Shown here: positions 29,485-37,991 of the stretch, piece by piece
Position numbering within the stretch: the first letter of the stretch is position 1
Layout of the letters: each line of letters starts with the position of its first letter
From: Mogibacterium sp.
Lineage (GTDB): Bacteria; Bacillota; Clostridia; Peptostreptococcales; Anaerovoracaceae
Direction of reading: 5' to 3'
DNA length: 64,000 nt
NCBI GenBank assembly: GCA_017432075.1
Contig: JAFRJV010000133.1
Coordinates: forward strand, 1-64,000
Program-made: the position numbers and the translations under genes
Notes under the pieces: generated by a model
Told to the model about the DNA's origin: nothing
What the model saw: only the letters and a program-made list of their open reading frames with translations
Database searches by the model: none

Positions 29485-30384
29485 ATGTTAAAATCACCTA
29501 AAACAAAAGCAGGTAAATTCATTAGAGAAACGCTGATCGTTCTGACGTCGGCGTTTTTCGGTTCATCAGTTCAGATATTCGTCATGATCCCGAATGGCAT
29601 GACTTCAGGAGGGATGCCGGGTATTGCAAGACTGATAACCCATTTTCTGCCGGTAAGCTATTCGCTGGTCTACTATACTCTTTCCATGGTAGTGCTTATC
29701 ATAGCGTATTTCGCAATGGGTAAAGCAGAAGTGAAGAGGATAATAGCTCTGGGGTTCGCATATCCGATAATGCTGTTCATTTTTGAACATATCGACTACG
29801 AATTCCTCAGGTCACCTGATCCGTTCCTTGCTGCGATCCTGATAGGTATATTCTATGGTATTGCAACAGGAGTCGGATATATCGGAGGATATTCTTCGGG
29901 CGGAACCGACACTCTTGCGAGGGTCATCAAGTTCAGATTTCTGAACCACATGCGTACAGGCGACATACAGATGGCCATGGATATTTGCATTATCGCTGTA
30001 TCCGCTTTCGTGTTCGATACGAACATTGCTGTGTATGCAATAGTTACCGCTGTTGTGGCAGCAAGAGTCATATCCGCTATTACAGTGGGATACGGCGGCA
30101 GATTCGTTCAGTTTGATATAATAACAAGCTCTAAGGAAAAGCGCGAGCTGATCACTGAATTCATACTTAAAGATGTAAACAGGGCAGTGACTACACATGC
30201 ATCAAGAGGAGAGTATACGAAAGAGGAGAGAAGGACGATCAGCACCATATGCACTCCTGCAGAGAGCATTAAGATAAAGAAGTATCTTGCGGAAGTGGAT
30301 CCTGATGCATTTGCGACAGTAATGTCGCTGACGAATGTATGGGGCAAACGCTTCCAGGACATCAAAGAAGCAGACAACACCTAG
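29485..30384 (+). CDS. YitT-family membrane protein with C-terminal DUF2179 domain
   Basis: A 299-residue integral membrane protein. Five or six hydrophobic segments (about 15-215) include the conserved SSGGTDTLARV block near residue 140 typical of YitT. The cytoplasmic C-terminal domain (about 220-295, DUF2179, RGEYTKEERRTISTI) is a small ligand-binding-like fold. Its function is not established; family members have been linked to transport. The ATG at 29485 follows GGAGG at some distance. A terminator follows. Confidence 0.85.
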   Translation: MLKSPKTKAGKFIRETLIVLTSAFFGSSVQIFVMIPNGMTSGGMPGIARLITHFLPVSYSLVYYTLSMVVLIIAYFAMGKAEVKRIIALGFAYPIMLFIFEHIDYEFLRSPDPFLAAILIGIFYGIATGVGYIGGYSSGGTDTLARVIKFRFLNHMRTGDIQMAMDICIIAVSAFVFDTNIAVYAIVTAVVAARVISAITVGYGGRFVQFDIITSSKEKRELITEFILKDVNRAVTTHASRGEYTKEERRTISTICTPAESIKIKKYLAEVDPDAFATVMSLTNVWGKRFQDIKEADNT

Positions 30385-30390
30385 AAAACA

Positions 30391-30419
30391 AAAAACACAT
30401 CCCCGCGGGGATGTGTTTT
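30391..30419 (+). terminator. Bidirectional terminator between yitT-like and SDR genes
   Basis: A near-perfect palindrome (AAAACACATCCCC / GGGGATGTGTTTT) with T-rich ends on both strands, at the convergent end of two genes. Confidence 0.88.
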
Positions 30420-30449
30420 CAATTGCATTCATAAACTATTCTGACCACA

Positions 30450-31190
30450 CTAGCAATCAACACCGCCGTCAACGCGGAGCAGCTGTCCGTCCACAAATGA
30501 GGAATCACTTGTAGCGAGGAACAGTGCAACCGTTGCGATCTCGCTTCCCTGACCAACGCGGCCAAGAGGCGAGCGGCTTGTCATGAAATCAACAACAGGT
30601 CCGCCTGCTTCATCAAACATGGCAGTCATTATGGCACCCGGCTGAATTCCGTTGACATGGATTTCCGGTCCGAGTTCAAGAGCCATGGCTTTGGTGAGAC
30701 CATTCATGGCATGTTTGCTGGTGCAGTAAGCGATAGGGCCCCAGTGTGCAGAGCAGCCGGCTACAGAAGAAGTGTTTATGATATGTCCTTCGCCTTTTTC
30801 CTTCATTACCGGTGCACAGAGCTTTGTAAGAATGAAAGCGGATGTCAGGTTTACGTTCATAACCTGAACGAATTCTTCAACACTAAGCTCGGTTATCGGC
30901 TTCATGCTGATCATTCCGGCATTGTTGAAAAGAATATCAACGGTACCGTAAGCTTCCATCGTGGCATCAAAGATCTTCTGTGGTGAATTCAGATCACTGG
31001 TGTCAGCGATCACATAGATTGCTTCTCCACCTTCTGCCTTGATTTTTTCCACTGCTGCTTTTGCACGTTCTTCGTTACGGCCTGTAACAACGACTTTTGC
31101 ACCTTCTTTAGCGAAAAGGTATGCAGTATCACGACCCATACCGGATGTTGATCCTGTAATGATTGCAACTTTACCATCTAGTTTTCCCAT
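30450..31190 (-). CDS. Short-chain dehydrogenase/reductase (SDR)
   Basis: A 246-residue NAD(P)-dependent oxidoreductase with a classical SDR layout. TGSTSGMG binds the cofactor, NNAGM stabilises the core, S-x(12)-Y-x3-K is present (SVAGCSAH then [10 protein letters not shown]) and the cofactor loop is PGAIMTAM. The family includes glucose dehydrogenases and 3-oxoacyl-ACP reductases; the substrate is not readable. I start at 31190, where GAGGAGGCTTCTA precedes [12 protein letters not shown]; the longer frame adds 18 unlikely residues. Confidence 0.88.
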   Translation of the reverse strand: MGKLDGKVAIITGSTSGMGRDTAYLFAKEGAKVVVTGRNEERAKAAVEKIKAEGGEAIYVIADTSDLNSPQKIFDATMEAYGTVDILFNNAGMISMKPITELSVEEFVQVMNVNLTSAFILTKLCAPVMKEKGEGHIINTSSVAGCSAHWGPIAYCTSKHAMNGLTKAMALELGPEIHVNGIQPGAIMTAMFDEAGGPVVDFMTSRSPLGRVGQGSEIATVALFLATSDSSFVDGQLLRVDGGVDC

Positions 31191-31490
31191 TAGAAGCCTC
31201 CTCAAAAAAATGCATTGATAAAGAATTACAATTATGCAACACAATTATACTATACTTCACTTTGAATTATTAAAACGAAATTTGATTATTTATTTATAAC
31301 TGATAGGAATAAGCTCGTGGATAAAGGGAAAAAGGACTATTCTGTGATAATTAATTAACAAACTTTACGGTTAACAATTGCTTTTCGTTTTGCCATAAAT
31401 CATTGAAATTTCAACGTTTTCTTATGAACATAAATTGGCGGCATGGTGCCTAATGCTGAGCTTAAACGATAACTTAATATCAAATTTAGA
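31191..31490. other. AT-rich intergenic stretch without recognised genes
   Basis: About 300 bases between the divergent SDR and putP genes. I see no open frame with a ribosome site and no RNA gene. It should hold the SDR promoter on the minus strand, but no convincing pair of boxes stands out. Confidence 0.5.
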
Positions 31491-31519
31491 TTGACTTAAA
31501 GATACATTCGGGTGATAAT
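31491..31519 (+). promoter_or_regulatory. Promoter of putP
   Basis: TTGACT (31491-31496), 17-base spacer, GATAAT (31514-31519). The expected transcript would start near 31526, giving a leader of about 135 nt. Confidence 0.75.
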
Positions 31520-31534
31520 ATGAACATAATTGTT

Positions 31535-31644
31535 TATTGTCACCAACCCCATTCTTATGGCGAAAATTCGAATCAATAAAGATAAACCGGATTTTGGACA
31601 TGCCGTAAAAAATAAAACTCGAAGCTAGCTAAGAGGTGACAATA
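31535..31644 (+). promoter_or_regulatory. Structured 5' leader of putP (candidate cis-regulatory RNA)
   Basis: TATTGTCACC (31535-31544) and GGTGACAATA (31635-31644) form an exact 10-bp stem that closes most of the leader. Inside it TATGGC (31556-31561) can pair with GCCGTA (31602-31607). The closing strand ends two bases before the AAAAGGAG ribosome site. The layout is that of a riboswitch or protein-bound leader, but I recognise no known class. Confidence 0.4.
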
Positions 31645-31659
31645 GAAAAGGAGTATTAT

Positions 31660-33174
31660 ATGAGTTCTGAAATGTTAACTTTTATTCTGTACTTTGTGGC
31701 CCTGATGGGAGTAGTAATTTACTTCTACATCAAGGACAAGCAGAGAAGCCAGGAGGACTACTTCCTGGGCGGACGTGCGATGGGACCTTGGGTAACAGCT
31801 CTTTCCGCACAGGCTTCCGATATGTCAGCATGGCTGCTGATGGGACTCCCGGGCTCGATCCTGGCCTTCGGATTCGGTCAGATCTGGATCGGTATTGGTC
31901 TTGCACTCGGTACTGCACTTAACTGGATCCTTTGCGCAAGAAGACTGAGAGTGTTCTCGGAAGAGGCAAATGACTCCATCACAATCCCGCAGTTCCTTGC
32001 AAACAGATTTGATGCAGACACAAAGACACTGCAGATCATCTGCGCTCTGATTTTCCTGTTTGCCTATACTATCTACGTTGCATCCGCTTTCGTAGCAGGC
32101 ACAACGGTATTCGGTACACTGTTCCCGGGAATCTCCACAACACTCGCAATGGTGATCTTCGCACTGCTGATCGTATTCTACACGATCTTCGGAGGATTCA
32201 CCGCAGTATGCTGGACAGACTTCTTCCAGGGCATGCTGATGATGATCGCGCTGATGGCAGTTCCTATCACAGTATGGCTTACACACCAGCAGCTCGACAC
32301 CTCGCTTCTCAGCCAGGTATATGAGTACACAGACGCAAGCGGTGCAGTAGTCACATGCGACTTCGGAAGCGGAATCTTCAGCGCAAGCTGGCAGGATGTC
32401 GCAACCGGTATGGCATGGGGCCTCGGATACTTCGGTATGCCTCACATTATCGTAAGATTCATGTCGATCGAGAAGCCGTCTGAAATCAAGAAGTCTTCAA
32501 CGATCGCTATCATCTGGGTAATTATCTCCCTTGGAAGTGCATGCCTCATCGCTTACATGGGCAGAATGCTGGTAGCTGATGAGCTGCTCCCGATCGGAAT
32601 GCAGAAGATCGTATTCATCACAATGGCAAGGAAGTTCTTCCCGCCGGCACTTTCCGGACTTCTGCTTGCAGCTATCATCGCTGCTTCGGTATCGACAGCA
32701 GACTCCCAGCTGCTCGTAGCATCCAGCTCGTTCACTGCTGACCTGTATGCACAGTTCAAGAAGAACGTTACCGAGAAGGAAGCCGTAATGGTAGGACGTA
32801 TCGTAGTAGTAGTTATCGCAGTCATCGCTTACCTGATCGCATCCTCGAAGGGAGCAGGTGCACAGGCTATCATGAATCTTGTAGAGAACGCATGGGGCGC
32901 ATTCGGTGCTTCATTCGGACCTGTCATCATCCTGTCGCTCTTCTGGAGAGAGTTCAATTACAAGGGAGCTATCGCAGGTATCATCGCAGGCTTTGTAGTA
33001 GACCTCGGCTGGCTCTTCGGCGGTCTCTCAGCTTCGACAGGCGTATATGAGCTCCTGCCTGGATTCATTGCAGGCGGACTCGTAGCTTTCATCGTCGCAA
33101 AGGTGACACCGACACTCGACAAGGAAAGAGCAGTATTCGACAAGGCAAGAGAAAGAGATGCACTTGCTGACTGA
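31660..33174 (+). CDS. putP: Sodium/proline symporter
   Basis: A 504-residue member of the sodium:solute symporter family (SSS) with about 13 membrane segments. The start GRAMGPWVTALSAQASDMSAWLLMGLPG carries the sodium site and the PutP-typical block (given here as ALSAQASDMSAWLLMGLPG). The sequence SVSTADSQLLVASSSFTADL in the eighth or ninth segment is also characteristic. It imports proline driven by sodium, useful for Stickland fermentation or osmotic balance. AAAAGGAG precedes ATG at 31660. Codon use looks optimised for high expression. Confidence 0.93.
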   Translation: MSSEMLTFILYFVALMGVVIYFYIKDKQRSQEDYFLGGRAMGPWVTALSAQASDMSAWLLMGLPGSILAFGFGQIWIGIGLALGTALNWILCARRLRVFSEEANDSITIPQFLANRFDADTKTLQIICALIFLFAYTIYVASAFVAGTTVFGTLFPGISTTLAMVIFALLIVFYTIFGGFTAVCWTDFFQGMLMMIALMAVPITVWLTHQQLDTSLLSQVYEYTDASGAVVTCDFGSGIFSASWQDVATGMAWGLGYFGMPHIIVRFMSIEKPSEIKKSSTIAIIWVIISLGSACLIAYMGRMLVADELLPIGMQKIVFITMARKFFPPALSGLLLAAIIAASVSTADSQLLVASSSFTADLYAQFKKNVTEKEAVMVGRIVVVVIAVIAYLIASSKGAGAQAIMNLVENAWGAFGASFGPVIILSLFWREFNYKGAIAGIIAGFVVDLGWLFGGLSASTGVYELLPGFIAGGLVAFIVAKVTPTLDKERAVFDKARERDALAD

Positions 33175-33200
33175 TTGATGGTTTAAAAGCAGAATAACAC

Positions 33201-33230
33201 AGATGCAGGCCAAAGGCCTGCATCTTTTTT
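33201..33230 (+). terminator. First terminator after putP
   Basis: Perfect AGATGCAGGCC / GGCCTGCATCT stem with an AAA loop and T run. Confidence 0.93.
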
Positions 33231-33239
33231 AGCAGAAAT

Positions 33240-33267
33240 ACCGTGCTGAGAAGCACGGTGTTTTTTT
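33240..33267 (+). terminator. Second, tandem terminator after putP
   Basis: CCGTGCT / AGCACGG stem followed by TGTTTTTTT, ten bases after the first terminator. Confidence 0.85.
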
Positions 33268-33413
33268 ATGCTCCCAAAAGGCGATCCTTCAATATATTTC
33301 AATATGTTAAGAAAGGGCATAACAAGCATTTAGATTTATTTACGAATAAAGACAGCGGGATTATTCTGTGGCACAGTGGGGGATTGTTTGCTTTATAAAA
33401 TGGGGGTAAAACC

Positions 33414-34076
33414 ATGAAAAAGAGAATCATTACCGTATTACTTACACTTGTGCTGCTGATCCCGTTCGCTGCACCTGCAGCATACGCCGGAGATCTTCTC
33501 GAGAGCAAAGCTGTCTATTACACCGATGAGTCCGACTACATGGACGGAGACTGCATCCTGACAGCTACAAGGATGATGATCCGGAGGGCGGCTATAATGC
33601 GCAATAAGAACGACTGGTCAGCTATCACTAATGCATCGCTCAGGCCTGAGGCTACGACCGATGGACTTCTGCTGTACAGTTTCTGTTACAGATCAGGAGG
33701 AACTGCTTACAGCGTCGCCAGCAGCCACTTTACAGGTGAAGGCAGCTATGCAAGGATAGAAGAATTCGAACGCCTTCTGAAAGAACACCCTGAAGGTATA
33801 GTAGTGTGGGGGATCGATGCCGCAAGCACGGGCACACACGGCGTTCTCGTGGTGAAAGTAGAGAACGGAGTGGTCTACGCAATGGACTCATCCTACAATA
33901 TGGGCATGTTCAGCGAAGGAATCCAGAAGTGGTCAGATACCACTATGCTGGATCCGAGTCTGGCCACGGATTACTGGTATATAAGTGATATCACTCCGGA
34001 TGGGGGCGTGCAGAATACGGAGATAAAAGATACGCCTTATTTCAATACGTTAAGATATCGCATAACATGTATTTAG
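33414..34076 (+). CDS. Secreted cysteine-peptidase-like protein (C39/papain-like fold), copy 1
   Basis: A 220-residue protein with a signal peptide (MKKRIITVLLTLVLLIPF, cleavage near AYA-GD). The mature part has a likely catalytic triad: Cys 47 in GDCILTATRMMIRRA, His 142 in GTHGVLVVKV and Asp 158 in YAMDSS, in the order of C39-like peptidases. Substrate and function are unknown. It is a tandem paralogue of the next gene, sharing about the same 190-residue core, but its end is short and lacks the extra domain. GGGGGT precedes the ATG. Confidence 0.68.
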   Translation: MKKRIITVLLTLVLLIPFAAPAAYAGDLLESKAVYYTDESDYMDGDCILTATRMMIRRAAIMRNKNDWSAITNASLRPEATTDGLLLYSFCYRSGGTAYSVASSHFTGEGSYARIEEFERLLKEHPEGIVVWGIDAASTGTHGVLVVKVENGVVYAMDSSYNMGMFSEGIQKWSDTTMLDPSLATDYWYISDITPDGGVQNTEIKDTPYFNTLRYRITCI

Positions 34077-34111
34077 GTCGGTTTACGTGCAAAGGATCTG
34101 CGGCTATTCTT

Positions 34112-34117
34112 TATAAT
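34112..34117 (+). promoter_or_regulatory. Putative -10 box before the second peptidase-like gene
   Basis: A perfect TATAAT 16 bases before the ribosome site suggests the second copy has its own promoter. No good -35 box is visible (best TGCAAA), so the call is tentative. Confidence 0.4.
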
Positions 34118-34133
34118 GCGGAGGAATGTGACC

Positions 34134-35075
34134 ATGAAGAAAAGAATAGCATCGTTACTGATTACACTTTCACTCGTCATCACAGCCATGCCGGCATATG
34201 TGTATGCATCTGACACTCCATTGGAGGATAAAGCTGTTTACTATACTCCTGCCTCGGATTATCAGAGCGGAGACTGTATTCTTACGGCAACCAAGATGAT
34301 GATCAGAAGGGCAATAATAATTAAGAACAGCGGAGACTGGTCTAAGGTGACCAACAAATTTATCCGAAGACCGGCAACGATATCGGGACTTCTTAAGAAC
34401 AGCTTCAAAGTGGATGCTGAAGGACTGGTGTACATTGTTGACAGCGGATCGTTCACAGGAAAAGGTGATGCAGCAAGGATAAAGGAATTTGAAATGCTGC
34501 TGAAAGTGCATCCGGAAGGGATAGTCGTTCATGGCACCAATGCTGCCAGCTCAGGAACACATGGGGTCCTGGTAGTTAAGGTGGTGGACGGAGTTCCTTA
34601 TGCTGCAGATTCATCGCGCAATACCGGGCTGAATAATAATGGTATACAGAAGTGGGACGATACGACTATGCTGAACCCGGCCAAAGTCACAAAATACTGG
34701 TATATAAGTGAAATAAGTGCTTCCTCCACAACTAAGGCAAGCAATACGGCAACTAAGGCAAAAAAGACGAGCACCCTCAGGATAAAGTCTCTCAGAGCTC
34801 CAAAAGTGTTAAAAAAGGGAAGGAGTTTTTCCATCAAAGGGGCGGTAAAGTCAAATAAAAAAATAAAGAAGGTAACTGTCAGGATCCTCGACTGTAACGG
34901 CAATAAGATTATGTCGGCAACAAAGAAACCGAACGCAAAATCCTTTAACATTAAGAAACTGGATGCAAAAATTAAATTCGGCAGACTGGAAAGAGGCCTC
35001 TATTCGTTCCAGGTGATAGCAACGGACAGCGCTCAGAAACTGAAACTGGTAAACAGGCAATTTGTTGTAGAATAA
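34134..35075 (+). CDS. Secreted cysteine-peptidase-like protein with C-terminal beta-sandwich domain, copy 2
   Basis: A 313-residue exported protein. The signal peptide ends near VYA-SD. The core (about 27-200) repeats the first copy: Cys 48 in GDCILTATKMMIRRA, the GTHGVLVVKV histidine and an Asp in YAADSS. A Thr/Lys-rich linker leads into a basic domain (about 225-313: RAPKVLKKGRSFSIKG, RGLYSFQVIATDS) that reads like an Ig-like or wall-binding beta sandwich. The lysine-rich character could fit binding to anionic wall polymers. The ATG at 34134 follows GAGGAATGTG. Confidence 0.68.
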   Translation: MKKRIASLLITLSLVITAMPAYVYASDTPLEDKAVYYTPASDYQSGDCILTATKMMIRRAIIIKNSGDWSKVTNKFIRRPATISGLLKNSFKVDAEGLVYIVDSGSFTGKGDAARIKEFEMLLKVHPEGIVVHGTNAASSGTHGVLVVKVVDGVPYAADSSRNTGLNNNGIQKWDDTTMLNPAKVTKYWYISEISASSTTKASNTATKAKKTSTLRIKSLRAPKVLKKGRSFSIKGAVKSNKKIKKVTVRILDCNGNKIMSATKKPNAKSFNIKKLDAKIKFGRLERGLYSFQVIATDSAQKLKLVNRQFVVE

Positions 35076-35112
35076 AAAACGTGCAGCTTGAACTCACAGG
35101 CACTGCACTGAA

Positions 35113-35140
35113 ATAGGCGGCATCTGCCGCCTATTTCTTT
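35113..35140 (+). terminator. Terminator between copy 2 and DUF1015 gene
   Basis: ATAGGCGGCA / TGCCGCCTAT, 2-nt apparent loop, then TTCTTTT. It ends the plus-strand gene. Confidence 0.8.
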
Positions 35141-35168
35141 TGTCATCATTGTGCTGATGATCAGGTTT

Positions 35169-36479
35169 CTACTTTGCGATGTAACGGGACTCGATGTAGT
35201 ATCTCTTCTCGTTTGCTTCGCCCATCGAGAATGTCTTTCTCGGAAGTGCTCCGTCTGCTGCTACAGCAGGGAAGAGCATGAACTTATCCATCGGCGGAAG
35301 CATGAATCCTGCGTTGCCGTCTCTTACTGACAGCTTCTCAACGGCCGCTGTGCCGTGAATATAGTCGATATCACAGACTTTTTCCTCTTTGACCATAATA
35401 TCAAGGGCTGCCTGCAGAGCGCCTACCTCAAGCTTGTTTTCAGGCTCCTCGATAATGATCTTTCCTCTCTGGACACCGGTGATATAAGGAATCTCAAATG
35501 CGCCTTCAGGTGCAGCTGCATCAGCGTCAGCGAGGTATGCTTTGCCGTTGAGCTTGCCGAGATGATCTACGAGCTTGTTTACGAGATCCATACCCGACTG
35601 TCCCTGGTTAGCGAAGATGACTCTGTGGATAGGCTCGAATACGATGCCGTCATCGTGGATGTTTTCGATCTCGCAGAGAGCATATCTTGCAGGGTGTCCT
35701 TCGATCTCTTCAGGTGAGAGCGTCTTCTTGATGTTTTCCCATGCTGTCTTAGCTGTAGCGAGGGAGTGGTTGCCATCACCCATAGCCTGGAAGATGACGT
35801 GACCTGCGCCGTATTTCTCTTCAGCCTTGTCATAAAGTACCGAAAGAGCTTCCTTTGCACCTTCAAGATCCTTCTCCTCAATGAAGCATCCTGTGATGTG
35901 TCCGCCGTCCATCATGAGATCAGTGTCGTAGATGACTTCCTTAGGAGCATCGACGAGAGGCTCGATAACCGACTTGTCAGGGTCATCGATCAGGATAAGG
36001 ATGTGAGGCATCTCGATAGGAGCGTCTCCTCTGATCCTCAGGCGAGGCGGTATACGCTCAACGACTGTGCCTTCAGTAGCTCTTGTGAGAGAGTTTGAAC
36101 CCTTGCTGAAGTCATATGCTTCGAGGTCTGTAGCTATTACGAGACCGAGACGGGAACGTCCTTCAGCTGTTCTCTTGATGAGCATGCAGCCCGGTGCCAT
36201 CTTTCTGAGGGTACCGTCTTCGAGATACTTATCCATTGCTGCACGGATCTCTTTGATCCTTTCAGCTTCACCCGGCTTGTCGAGGTAAAGCTCAGGGAGC
36301 ATAAGTCTGAGAGTCGATGGCGCGTCTCCTACGATCTCTTCGACCTTATCCCAGTACTCAGGTTCGGATGTGAACTGGTCGCATGCTACGACAGCCCATT
36401 TGAAATAGTCAGTGCCTTCCTTTGGAAGCATGATCTCAGGGATATGAAGGCCGAATTTGCTCCAATCATATTTTGCCAT
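35169..36479 (-). CDS. DUF1015 family protein
   Basis: A 436-residue cytoplasmic protein of the DUF1015 family, whose biochemical role is unknown. Family-like blocks include WAVVACDQFTSEPEYW near the start and the MGDGNHSLATAK motif near residue 245, which suggests a metal or catalytic histidine. Family members are often found near serine or 3-phosphoglycerate metabolism genes; here the divergent neighbour is an aminotransferase. I start at 36479 (CGGAGGAATACCT upstream); the longer frame adds 39 residues with no ribosome site. Confidence 0.82.
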   Translation of the reverse strand: MAKYDWSKFGLHIPEIMLPKEGTDYFKWAVVACDQFTSEPEYWDKVEEIVGDAPSTLRLMLPELYLDKPGEAERIKEIRAAMDKYLEDGTLRKMAPGCMLIKRTAEGRSRLGLVIATDLEAYDFSKGSNSLTRATEGTVVERIPPRLRIRGDAPIEMPHILILIDDPDKSVIEPLVDAPKEVIYDTDLMMDGGHITGCFIEEKDLEGAKEALSVLYDKAEEKYGAGHVIFQAMGDGNHSLATAKTAWENIKKTLSPEEIEGHPARYALCEIENIHDDGIVFEPIHRVIFANQGQSGMDLVNKLVDHLGKLNGKAYLADADAAAPEGAFEIPYITGVQRGKIIIEEPENKLEVGALQAALDIMVKEEKVCDIDYIHGTAAVEKLSVRDGNAGFMLPPMDKFMLFPAVAADGALPRKTFSMGEANEKRYYIESRYIAK

Positions 36480-36681
36480 AGGTATTCCTCCGTTTATAAA
36501 TGAAACAATAGGGTAACATGCGCTTGGCGCAGCAGGCGCGAAGCACTGTTCTGATGAATCAATTATCGAACAAAAATGGGCTTTTTGCAAGTTCATATGT
36601 GATACAATTATAACAATAAATAATGCCTGCCGGTTTATACTGAAAGGCGTTTATATATGTTTTTGTTCGGGAGGTATTTAA

Positions 36682-37881
36682 ATGATTTCCAAGGCAATGG
36701 AGCCTTTCCTCGCAGGCAGCTCTCAGATAAGAGCCATGTTCGAGGAAGGCAAGAGGATGGCTAAGATTTACGGTGCAGAGAATGTCTATGATTTCAGTAT
36801 AGGCAATCCGGGGCTCAAACCTCCGCAGGAGGTTTTCGATGCCATAGATGAGATCAACCATGAACTGGACCCGCTCTTCGTACATGGATATCCATCCAAT
36901 GCAGGCTATGAGTCGACCAGAAAAGCCATAGCTGACGATCTCAACGAGAGGGCAAAAGGAGACTTTTTCGATGTTGACCATATAATCATGTCATGCGGAG
37001 CAGCTTACTCCATAAACATGATAAACAAGTGCATTTTCGACCCGGGCGACAAACTGGTAGTATTTGCTCCATACTTTGTCGAATACGGAAACTGGGCGCG
37101 CAACTGGGGCGCCGATACCATCGTTGTACCGGCAAATGAAGAGCTGGGCTTTGATCCTGATGCAGAAGCACTCAGGGAGCTGCTTGTCCCTGAAGTAAAG
37201 GGCGTTATGCTAAACAACCCAAACAACCCTACAGGCAAGATCTACTCAAGAGAAGCTCTGGACAAGGTGGCAGATGTGCTCAGGGAAGCAGAGGAGAAAT
37301 TCGGACATACAATCTATCTGATATGCGATGAACCATACAGAGAACTTGTTTATACTGATCAGGACGTTCCTTTCCCGGGAGACTATTATGCGGATTCGCT
37401 GATAGCTTATTCATGGTCAAAATCACTGTCTATGCCGGGAGACCGTATCGGCTACGTAGCAGTTCCTAAATGCGCTGAAGGGCATGACGAATTAGCAGCT
37501 GCCCTGGTTGTGGCAGGCAGAGTGCTTGGAGGAACGAATGCTCCTACGATACAGGAGCTCATAGTGGAAAGATGCCTGAAGTGCAGATCGGATCTGGATT
37601 ATTACAAGATAAACGCGAAAGACCTCTACGAGATCGTTACGGAGGCCGGTCTGGAAGCGCTTTATCCTCAGGGCGCTTTCTATATGTGGATCAAGTCACC
37701 TGTACAGAATGAGCTTGAGTTCGTACAGGCGGCCAAGGAAGAAAGAATACTCATAACTCCGGGACGCGCGTTTAACGGACCGGGATGGGTAAGAGCTTCA
37801 TTCTGCGGGAAGAATTCGACCATCCGGAGATCAAAAGAATCCTGGATGAATCTCGGAAGAAAGTTCGGCTTGATCGAATAA
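36682..37881 (+). CDS. PLP-dependent aminotransferase class I/II (second copy)
   Basis: A 399-residue aminotransferase, paralogous to the one at 16812-18005. Motifs: FSIGNPGLKPP near the start, NNPNNPTGKIY, LICDEPYRELVY and the PLP lysine in SWSKSLSMPGDRIGY. The likely range is aspartate, alanine or aromatic amino acids. GGGAGGT precedes the ATG. It diverges from the DUF1015 gene and has its own terminator. Confidence 0.88.
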   Translation: MISKAMEPFLAGSSQIRAMFEEGKRMAKIYGAENVYDFSIGNPGLKPPQEVFDAIDEINHELDPLFVHGYPSNAGYESTRKAIADDLNERAKGDFFDVDHIIMSCGAAYSINMINKCIFDPGDKLVVFAPYFVEYGNWARNWGADTIVVPANEELGFDPDAEALRELLVPEVKGVMLNNPNNPTGKIYSREALDKVADVLREAEEKFGHTIYLICDEPYRELVYTDQDVPFPGDYYADSLIAYSWSKSLSMPGDRIGYVAVPKCAEGHDELAAALVVAGRVLGGTNAPTIQELIVERCLKCRSDLDYYKINAKDLYEIVTEAGLEALYPQGAFYMWIKSPVQNELEFVQAAKEERILITPGRAFNGPGWVRASFCGKNSTIRRSKESWMNLGRKFGLIE

Positions 37882-37922
37882 TGTAAAATCTGCTTTACAT
37901 AAATAACGAATATAAAATAAAG

Positions 37923-37963
37923 CCACGCTTTGTCAGCTTGCCTGTGCAAAGCGTGGTCTTTTT
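37923..37963 (+). terminator. Terminator after second aminotransferase
   Basis: Ten-base stem CCACGCTTTG / CAAAGCGTGG with a 14-nt loop, then TCTTTTTT. It lies at the convergent end with butyrate kinase. Confidence 0.85.
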
Positions 37964-37991
37964 TACTGGTTTTAAATAACAGTGTCTCGGC

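Noticed and set aside
16812..37881. The two aminotransferase genes as a recent duplication
   Set aside because: They share motifs, but overall sequence differs widely and they lie 19 kb apart; they look like old paralogues.
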